From assembly GCA_019137115.1 (NCBI GenBank), contig JAGVSV010000031.1:1-11573 (forward strand): a stretch of DNA of 11,573 bases. Direction: 5' to 3'. Of this stretch, positions 1 through 4,853 are shown piece after piece. This DNA is from Bacillota bacterium (lineage in GTDB: Bacteria; Bacillota; Clostridia; Christensenellales; Aristaeellaceae). The first letter of the stretch is position 1. Every line of letters begins with the position of its first letter. Both the position numbers and the translations under genes were made by a program. The notes beneath the pieces are model-generated. The model made no database searches and was not told the origin of the DNA. It worked only from the letters and a program-made list of their open reading frames with translations.

Positions 1-1079
1 GACGCGCAGGTGATCGCCGACATGGGCGACAAGGACCATGCCCGCCGCACGGCCCGGGACTACGGCGTGCCAGTGATACTGGGCAGCGACATTTTACCCA
101 CGCCGGAGGAAGCCCAGGCCAAAGCGGCCGCGCTCGGCTACCCGGTGCTGATCAAGGCCAAGGCCGGCGGCGGGGGCCGGGGCATCCGGCTGATCAAAGA
201 GCCGCAGCTGCTCAAAAAGGAGTACCTGGCCGCGTCCTCAGAAGCCGAACTGGCCTTTGGCGACGGGCAGGTGTACCTGGAAAAATACCTGTCCCCCGTG
301 CGGCATGTGGAGATGCAGATGCTGTGCGACCAGCAGGGCAACTGCGTGTGCCTGGGCGAGCGCGAGTGCTCCGTGCAGCGCAAAAACCAGAAGCTGCTCG
401 AGGAATGTGCCTGGGCGAGCGCGAGTGCTCCGTGCAGCGCAAAAACCAGAAGCTGCTCGAGGAAAGCCCCAGCCAGGCGCTCAACGAAACCACCCGCCAG
501 CGCATGATCAGCGACTGCACGCGCCTGATGAAGGCCATCGCCTATGTGGGCGTGGGCACGATGGAGTTTTTGCTGGACGAACAGGGCAACTATTACTTCA
601 TGGAGATGAACACCCGCCTGCAGGTGGAGCACCCGGTGACCGAGTTTGTCACCGGCATTGACCTGGTCAAGTGGCAGTTGCGCGTGGCGGCGGGCATGCC
701 ATTGACCTTCACGCAGGATGACATCGCGCTGCGCGGCCACGCCATTGAGTGCCGCATCAACGCCGAGGACCCCACCCACAACTTCCGGCCCTCCACCGGG
801 CGCATTTCGCTTTTGCACATTCCCGGCGGACCCAGCGTGCGCTTTGACACCGCGGTGTACCAGGACTATGTGGTGCCGCCGTACTATGACTCGCTGATCG
901 GCAAGCTGATCGTGCACGCGCCCACCCGCGAGGAAGCCATCCGCAAGATGGTCGCCGCGCTGTGCGAGCTGGTGATCGAGGGCATTGCCCACAACGCCGA
1001 ACTGCAGCTGGACATATTGTCCGACCCGAGGTTTTTGAGCGGCGCCTATTTCACCAACTTTATGGAAGGCAGGGCGTAA
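1..1079 (+). CDS. accC: Biotin carboxylase subunit of acetyl-CoA carboxylase; 5' partial and frameshifted by a 59-bp duplication
   Basis: Biotin carboxylase uses ATP and bicarbonate to carboxylate the biotin on AccB, the first half-reaction of malonyl-CoA formation in the cytoplasm. The window opens inside the gene, just before the ATP-grasp start (MGDK, where the Lys contacts ATP in the E. coli enzyme). The Gly-rich loop GGGGRG, EKYLSPVRHVE, the loop RECSVQRKNQKLLEES and the active-site block EMNTRLQVEHPVTE follow, then the C-terminal PPYYDSLIGKLI. The reading frame is broken: the frame used before position 405 runs on to a stop at 505-507, while the rest of the protein is read in another frame from about 406. 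Deleting one copy of the duplication gives about 339 continuous codons. Asn stands where E. coli has His236; B. subtilis also lacks that His, so this looks like lineage variation. accD starts 3 bp after the stop. The gene is essential where no second copy exists, so an assembly error is a serious possibility. Confidence 0.93.
   Translation, partial: RAGDRRHGRQGPCPPHGPGLRRASDTGQRHFTHAGGSPGQSGRARLPGADQGQGRRRGPGHPADQRAAAAQKGVPGRVLRSRTGLWRRAGVPGKIPVPRAACGDADAVRPAGQLRVPGRARVLRAAQKPEAARGMCLGERECSVQRKNQKLLEESPSQALNETTRQRMISDCTRLMKAIAYVGVGTMEFLLDEQGNYYFMEMNTRLQVEHPVTEFVTGIDLVKWQLRVAAGMPLTFTQDDIALRGHAIECRINAEDPTHNFRPSTGRISLLHIPGGPSVRFDTAVYQDYVVPPYYDSLIGKLIVHAPTREEAIRKMVAALCELVIEGIAHNAELQLDILSDPRFLSGAYFTNFMEGRA
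347..464 (+). repeat. Perfect 59-bp direct tandem duplication inside accC
   Basis: Positions 347-405 and 406-464 are identical over 59 bases, beginning TGTGCCTGGGCGAG and ending CTGCTCGAGGAA. The flanking bases do not extend the match (G346 versus A405, T406 versus A465), so the unit is exactly 59 bp. Because 59 is not a multiple of three, the second copy shifts the reading frame. Both copies encode CLGERECSVQRKNQKLLEE, the conserved loop of biotin carboxylase, which a normal protein has only once. Confidence 0.97.
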
Positions 1080-1082
1080 CGG

Positions 1083-1958
1083 ATGCTCAACAAATGGCTG
1101 TTCCGCAAGCCGGGCAACACGCTGGAAGCCGAGCGCGCGGACGACCGGCCGGCGCCGCGCGCGCCGGACAAGCTGTTCACCGCGTGCCCGTCGTGCAAGT
1201 CGGCGGTGCTGTCCACCGATTTGGAGAAGAATATGAACTGCTGCCCGCACTGCGACCGGCATTTCGCCTGGAGCGCGCGCAAGCGCATCCAGGCCTTGTT
1301 TGATGAGGGCAGTTTTGTGGAGACTGACGCGGAGTTAACCAGCGACAACTACATCAATTTCCCGGACTATGACCGCAAGCTGTTAGACGCCCGGCGCAAA
1401 AGCGGGGAGCATGAGGCCGTGCTGTGCGGCACCGCAACGATCGACGGCCACAAAACGGCGGTGTTTGCCATGGAAGGCGCGTTCATGATGGGCAGCATGG
1501 GCTCGGTGGTGGGCGAGAAGATTACCCGCCTGTTTGAAAAAGCCCTGCACGAGGGGCTGCCGGTGATCGGCTTTACGGTGTCCGGCGGCGCGCGGATGCA
1601 GGAGGGCATTTTGTCCTTGATGCAGATGGCCAAAACCAGCGCCGCGGTCAAAAAGCACAGCGATGCGGGGCTTTTATACATCTGCGTGCTGTGCGACCCC
1701 ACCACCGGCGGCGTGACGGCCAGCTTTGCCATGCAAAGCGACATCGCGCTGGCCGAGCCCAGGGCGCTGATCTGCTTTGCCGGCCCGCGCGTGATTGAGC
1801 AGACCATCCGCCAGAAACTGCCCGAGGGCTTCCAGTCCGCCGAGTTTTTGATGGAAAAGGGCTTCATTGACCGCATCGTGTCGCGCGCTGATATGCGCGA
1901 AGAATTGCGCGTGCTGCTGATGCTGCACCAAAAGGAGGGCGTCCATGCAGGCGATTGA
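1083..1958 (+). CDS. accD: Acetyl-CoA carboxylase carboxyltransferase subunit beta
   Basis: AccD forms the carboxyltransferase with AccA and moves the carboxyl group from carboxybiotin to acetyl-CoA. The 291-aa protein has the expected N-terminal zinc ribbon: C35-x2-C38 and C54-x2-C57, with the same spacing as the E. coli protein. The crotonase-fold core follows, with FMMGSMGSVVGEKI, SGGARMQEGILSLMQMAKTS, the stretch LCDPTTGGVTASFAM and FAGPRVIEQTIRQKLPEGFQ, all close to the family pattern. The ATG at 1083 lies 3 bp after the accC stop and behind a purine-rich site (GGAAGGCAGGG). The 3' end overlaps accA by 14 bp, which suggests translational coupling and equal amounts of the two subunits. 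The C-terminus is short compared with E. coli AccD (about 304 aa). I see no defect. Confidence 0.97.
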   Translation: MLNKWLFRKPGNTLEAERADDRPAPRAPDKLFTACPSCKSAVLSTDLEKNMNCCPHCDRHFAWSARKRIQALFDEGSFVETDAELTSDNYINFPDYDRKLLDARRKSGEHEAVLCGTATIDGHKTAVFAMEGAFMMGSMGSVVGEKITRLFEKALHEGLPVIGFTVSGGARMQEGILSLMQMAKTSAAVKKHSDAGLLYICVLCDPTTGGVTASFAMQSDIALAEPRALICFAGPRVIEQTIRQKLPEGFQSAEFLMEKGFIDRIVSRADMREELRVLLMLHQKEGVHAGD

Positions 1959-2724
1959 CCGCGTGCTGGCCGCCCGCAGCAAGGACCGGGCGACCGCGGC
2001 CCAATACATCCCGCGCCTGTTTGACGACTTTACCGAGCTGCACGGCGACCGCAGGTACGCCGACGACCAGGCCATCCTGGCGGGCATCGCCCGGCTTAAT
2101 GGCACCCCGGTCACCGTGGTCGCCATTGAAAAGGGCGAGGACACCAAATCCAAGGTGGCGCGCAACTTTGGCAGCGCACACCCGGAGGGGTACCGCAAGG
2201 CCATCCGGCAGTTTCTGCTGGCCGAAAAGTTTGGACGGCCAGTGATTACGCTCATTGATACCGCCGGCGCGTTCTGCGGCCTGGGCGCGGAGGAGCGCGG
2301 CCAGGGGCAGGCCATCGCCGAAAGCCTGATGACCTTGAGCGCGCTTCAAACCCCGGTGTTGGCGGTCTTAACCGGCGAGGGCGGCAGCGGCGGCGCGCTG
2401 GCGCTGGCGCTGGCCGACCGCGTGTGGATGCTGGAAAACGCCGTGTACTCGGTGATCTCGCCGGAAGGCTGCGCCAGCATCCTGTGGAAGGACGCAAGCC
2501 GCACGCAGGAAGCCGCGGAATCGTTGAAATTAACCGCCAGCGATTTGCTGGACATGCGCGTGATTGAGCGCGTGATCGCCGAGAGCAACACGCTGGACGC
2601 AACCTGCGAGACGCTGAAAGCCGCAATGGTGGATGAAATCAGCGCCCTGCGCGCGCTGCCGCTGAATGAATTAATGTCCGACCGCTATGCCCGGTTCCGC
2701 TGCATGGGAGGAGTATTGCCATGA
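1945..2724 (+). CDS. accA: Acetyl-CoA carboxylase carboxyltransferase subunit alpha
   Basis: AccA is the partner of AccD in the carboxyltransferase half-reaction. The 259-aa product matches the core of AccA: RLFDDFTELHGDRRYADDQA near residues 24-43, the stretch KGEDTKSKVARNFGSAHPEG, then FGRPVITLIDTAGAFCGLGA, GEGGSGGALALALADRVWML and YSVISPEGCASILWKDASRT. It is about 60 aa shorter than the E. coli protein, lacking most of the N-terminal helical extension, as in several Gram-positive AccA proteins. The start is chosen from the strong Shine-Dalgarno AAAGGAGG at 1931-1938, seven bases before the ATG and still inside accD. The stop overlaps the next start as ATGA. All four genes from accC to degV appear to be one transcript. 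Confidence 0.97.
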   Translation: MQAIDRVLAARSKDRATAAQYIPRLFDDFTELHGDRRYADDQAILAGIARLNGTPVTVVAIEKGEDTKSKVARNFGSAHPEGYRKAIRQFLLAEKFGRPVITLIDTAGAFCGLGAEERGQGQAIAESLMTLSALQTPVLAVLTGEGGSGGALALALADRVWMLENAVYSVISPEGCASILWKDASRTQEAAESLKLTASDLLDMRVIERVIAESNTLDATCETLKAAMVDEISALRALPLNELMSDRYARFRCMGGVLP

Positions 2725-3539
2725 TTTCGATCATCACCGACGGGACCGCCGGCCTTCCGTACCGGGAAGCGGCGGCGATGAAGGTGCGCGTGCTGCCGGT
2801 GCTGTACACCCTGGGCAACCGCGTGTACCACGAAAGCTACCTGGACGCGGGCAGCCAGGACAAGCGCATGGATTTCAGCCGGGGCGACTGGATGACCACC
2901 CATACCTCGGTGGACGATTTCCGGGGCGCGTTCCGGCACTTAACGCGCGAAGCCAACCAGGTGCTGTGCGTGCTGATTTCCTCGCGCCTAAGCGGCACCT
3001 ATTCCAGCGCGCTCAACGCCGCCCAGACGGTCGCGCCGGAGCGCATCGCGGTGGTGGATTCGCTCAATACTGCCGGCGGGCTGGCGCTGCTGGTCAGGGA
3101 AGCCAGCGCGATGAACGCGGCGGGCATGGCCATGGCCGACATCAAAGCCGCGCTGGAGCAGCGCCGCAGGGACGTGGGCGTGGTGTTTTCCGTCAATGAC
3201 ATGACCGCGCTGCGCCGCAGCGGGCGGCTGGGCGTGGTACGCCAGTCGGTGGGCAATATGTTGAACCTCCGCCCCATCCTGGCGCTGGAGGACGGCATCG
3301 TCAAATCCCAGGGCGTGGCGCGCGGCACGCTGCAGTCCATCCGCGCGCTGTCCTCGGCCATCCCGGACAACGCCAAGGCCATCATCCTGCACCATCAGGG
3401 CGCGGACAACCCGCCGGAGCCGCTGCTCAACGCCGTGCGCGCGCGGTTCCCGGACATTGACGTGATCGACCGGCCGGTGGGCCCCAGCCTCAACATCCAT
3501 CTGGGCCCCGGGTTCATTGGCGCGGCCTGGATCACCTGA
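2721..3539 (+). CDS. DegV family fatty-acid-binding protein (FakB-like)
   Basis: DegV proteins bind a single fatty acid; FakB members present it to the kinase FakA, which phosphorylates exogenous or recycled fatty acids for phospholipid synthesis. The 272-aa protein shows the family pattern: N-terminal ITDGTAGLP (most members have Ser where this has Gly8), HTSVDDF with T62, the loop ISSRLSGTYSSA (residues 86-97), VVDSLNTAGG, LRRSGRL (164-170) and a C-terminal HLGPGFIGAAW with H260. These are the regions that hold the fatty-acid carboxylate in S. aureus FakB1. The start overlaps the accA stop (ATGA) and has GGGAGG at 2706-2711. Placement behind the ACC genes fits a role in balancing made and scavenged fatty acids, but that is inference. 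No fakA is in the window. Confidence 0.9.
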   Translation: MISIITDGTAGLPYREAAAMKVRVLPVLYTLGNRVYHESYLDAGSQDKRMDFSRGDWMTTHTSVDDFRGAFRHLTREANQVLCVLISSRLSGTYSSALNAAQTVAPERIAVVDSLNTAGGLALLVREASAMNAAGMAMADIKAALEQRRRDVGVVFSVNDMTALRRSGRLGVVRQSVGNMLNLRPILALEDGIVKSQGVARGTLQSIRALSSAIPDNAKAIILHHQGADNPPEPLLNAVRARFPDIDVIDRPVGPSLNIHLGPGFIGAAWIT

Positions 3540-3713
3540 TCACAGCACGTACTCGTACAATAAAAAGTCCGTCCAGCCGGTGTCCTCATAAAACAGGGGC
3601 ACCGTGCCCATATACGCAAAGCCCAGGCCCTCATACAGGCGCTGCGCGGGCAGGTTGCCGCCCAGCAGGGCAAGGGTTATGGCACGGCATTCCTGCGCAT
3701 GCTGATCGGCCAA
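3540..3713 (-). pseudogene. C-terminal remnant of a GNAT acetyltransferase
   Basis: The minus strand is open from 3713 down to a TGA at 3540-3542. It encodes CRAITLALLGGNLPAQRLYE, then GLGFAYMGTVPLFYEDTGW and ends DFLLYEYVL. The ITL...GN..A..LYE.LGF pattern is the beta4-alpha4 region and C-terminus of GNAT N-acetyltransferases. The N-terminal two thirds, including the acetyl-CoA-binding Q/R-x-x-G-x-G/A loop, is absent; the frame stops at 3714-3716 and no credible start exists. Its broken end meets the broken end of the plus-strand GNAT fragment at about 3665-3690. The stop lies directly after the degV stop on the other strand. Substrate cannot be inferred. Confidence is good for the family, lower for the exact right border. 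Confidence 0.75.
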
Positions 3714-4043
3714 TTATTCGCCATGGGATATCAAAAAATCGTGCTGGACACGAACCTTGCCAACACCCGCGCACAGCACGTGTATGAAAAGCTGGGCTTC
3801 AAAAAAGTACGCGTCAACGTGGACGCGTGGAAGGATCAGCTGGGGCGGATGCAGAGTTCCATAGACTATGAGCTGTCGCTGTCAGATAGCAATGGGCAGG
3901 GTTGGCACGCGCAACCCACCGTTTGCCCTAGGCCGTACGAAGCCGGGCTTCGCCCTTCATTCCTCCGCAACAGGCAGGCATCTGTGCTTGCTACATCTCC
4001 TCCAGGTATTCCACTTCCTTCATCTGCCGCACCAGCGCGATGA
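3666..4043 (+). pseudogene. GNAT acetyltransferase remnant, missing its N-terminus and reading through its natural end
   Basis: The plus frame reads QGKGYGTAFLRMLIGQLFAM, then GYQKIVLDTNLANTRAQHVY and EKLGFKKVRVNVDAWKDQLG, ending near DYELSL at about 3881. QGKGYGTAF is the acetyl-CoA pyrophosphate-binding loop (motif A) of the GNAT fold, and NTRAQHVYEKLGF is motif B. About half of a normal protein is missing at the N-terminus. The first ATG (3699) lies inside motif A and has no obvious ribosome binding site. After about 3881 the frame continues through low-quality sequence (GWHAQPTVCPRPYEAG) into the 3' end of mgtC on the other strand, so the original C-terminal stop was probably lost as well. 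I take it as a decayed gene. A short expressed product from 3699 cannot be excluded. Confidence 0.75.
3894..3952. other. Hairpin-rich intergenic stretch between GNAT remnant and mgtC
   Basis: Two inverted repeats lie close together. GGGTTG (3899-3904) pairs with CAACCC (3912-3917) around a 7-nt loop, and the outer GGGCA (3894-3898) pairs with TGCCC (3924-3928), leaving a 6-nt bulge on one side. A second hairpin, CGAAGC (3938-3943) with GCTTCG (3947-3952), has a 3-nt loop. Neither is followed by a T-run on either strand, so they are not classic intrinsic terminators. They could still end the minus-strand mgtC transcript or be a dispersed repeat element. Confidence 0.5.
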
Positions 4044-4668
4044 TCTCGTCGTGGCGCACCTCGCGGCGGCCCCGGAGCGTGACAAAAAAGGACGTCGACC
4101 GGCCGTCGGACAGGTTGTCGTGCTCGGGCTCCACGCCGCTTGTTTCCAGCTTGTATTCCCGCATGTGCTCCAGGAACTCCCGCAGCGTGAAACCGGGCGA
4201 CAGCTCGATGTACAGATCCACCCGGCGACTGGAGCGCCGCATGTAGGACTCCCACTCATGAAGCACCGTCAGCACCAAAAACACCAGCACGCCCGCGCCG
4301 ATGCCCACCTCATAAAAGCCGATGCCGATGGCCAGCCCCACCGTCGCCGTCGCCCACAGGCCGGCCGCCGTGGTTAGGCCCCTGATCTTGTTGCGGCCGG
4401 TCACCATGATGGTGCCCGCGCCTAAAAAGCCGATGCCGCTGACCACCTGCGCGCCCATGCGCACCGGGTCGCCGGTGTCAAACACCTGGTAGATGTACTG
4501 GTTGGTGATCATCACCACGCACGAGCCCAATGTCACCAGCATGTAGGTGCGCAAACCGGCGGGGCGGTTTTTGAGGCCCCGCTCCATGCCGATCGCACCG
4601 CCCAATATGATGGCCAGCACGATGCGCACGGCGATGGAGGTCATGGTCAATTCACGGATTTCCGGCAA
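3991..4668 (-). CDS. MgtC/SapB family inner-membrane protein
   Basis: MgtC-family proteins are membrane proteins linked to growth at low magnesium and, in Salmonella, to control of the F1Fo ATP synthase; their role in commensal anaerobes is unknown. The protein has four or five hydrophobic helices in its first 145 residues with the family motifs GGAIGMERGLKNRPAGLRTY, RMGAQVVSGIGFLGAGTIM and RGLTTAAGLWATATVGLAIG, then a soluble C-terminal domain of about 80 residues of the ACT-like type. I choose the TTG at 4668 (225 aa) because AAAGGAG at 4677-4683 lies 8 nt upstream of it. The ATG at 4692 would give 233 aa but sits in front of that site, and its extra residues are not family-like. A later ATG would cut into the first helix. 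It is divergent from the rhamnosidase gene and probably monocistronic. Confidence 0.9.
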   Translation of the reverse strand: MPEIRELTMTSIAVRIVLAIILGGAIGMERGLKNRPAGLRTYMLVTLGSCVVMITNQYIYQVFDTGDPVRMGAQVVSGIGFLGAGTIMVTGRNKIRGLTTAAGLWATATVGLAIGIGFYEVGIGAGVLVFLVLTVLHEWESYMRRSSRRVDLYIELSPGFTLREFLEHMREYKLETSGVEPEHDNLSDGRSTSFFVTLRGRREVRHDEIIALVRQMKEVEYLEEM

Positions 4669-4676
4669 GGGGGTCG

Positions 4677-4683
4677 CTCCTTT
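4677..4683 (-). promoter_or_regulatory. Shine-Dalgarno site supporting the TTG start of mgtC
   Basis: On the minus strand the sequence is AAAGGAG, followed by 8 nt and then TTG at 4668. No comparable site precedes the ATG at 4692, which decides the start. Confidence 0.7.
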
Positions 4684-4738
4684 CCATTGCACAAAACCCA
4701 GGGCTGTCCCCCGGTACGGCTTTCGCCTTGTGTTCGTT

Positions 4739-4752
4739 TGTATCAGTATACA
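4739..4752. promoter_or_regulatory. Inverted repeat, possible operator between mgtC and the rhamnosidase gene
   Basis: TGTAT (4739-4743) and ATACA (4748-4752) are perfect reverse complements separated by CAGT. The element covers the predicted mgtC -10 box and lies about 35 bp upstream of the rhamnosidase -35 box, a position suited to a repressor or a divergent regulator. No regulator gene is visible in the window. Confidence 0.35.
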
Positions 4753-4773
4753 GGGTTTTGGGATGTACCGAAA
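4745..4773 (-). promoter_or_regulatory. Possible mgtC promoter
   Basis: Reading the minus strand, TATACT (4745-4750) is a good -10 box. The hexamer 17 bp upstream, TTTCGG (4768-4773), is a poor -35 box. A start near 4738 would give a leader of about 70 nt. The inverted repeat at 4739-4752 overlaps the -10 box. Confidence 0.4.
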
Positions 4774-4786
4774 GGGCCCCGTCGGG

Positions 4787-4815
4787 TTGCGTCCTTCGCC
4801 CCACCCGTCTACAAT
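4787..4815 (+). promoter_or_regulatory. Predicted sigma-70-type promoter of the rhamnosidase gene
   Basis: TTGCGT (4787-4792) and TACAAT (4810-4815) are separated by exactly 17 bp, close to TTGACA/TATAAT. Transcription would start near 4822, about 30 nt before the ATG at 4854. Confidence 0.6.
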
Positions 4816-4853
4816 GGGAATGGAGCAACCAACGACATATGGGGAGGATCGCC

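Noticed and set aside
138..1262. Minus-strand open frame of 374 codons across accC and accD
   Set aside because: It covers two well-supported genes on the other strand, and the protein has no family-like motifs.
4040..4377. Plus-strand open frames opposite mgtC
   Set aside because: They are antisense to a clear MgtC/SapB coding region with family motifs and show composition bias only.
4728..4853. Upstream extension of the rhamnosidase frame (42 more codons)
   Set aside because: It would overlap the predicted promoter (4787-4815), and the extra residues are unlike the family; the strong Shine-Dalgarno site supports ATG 4854.
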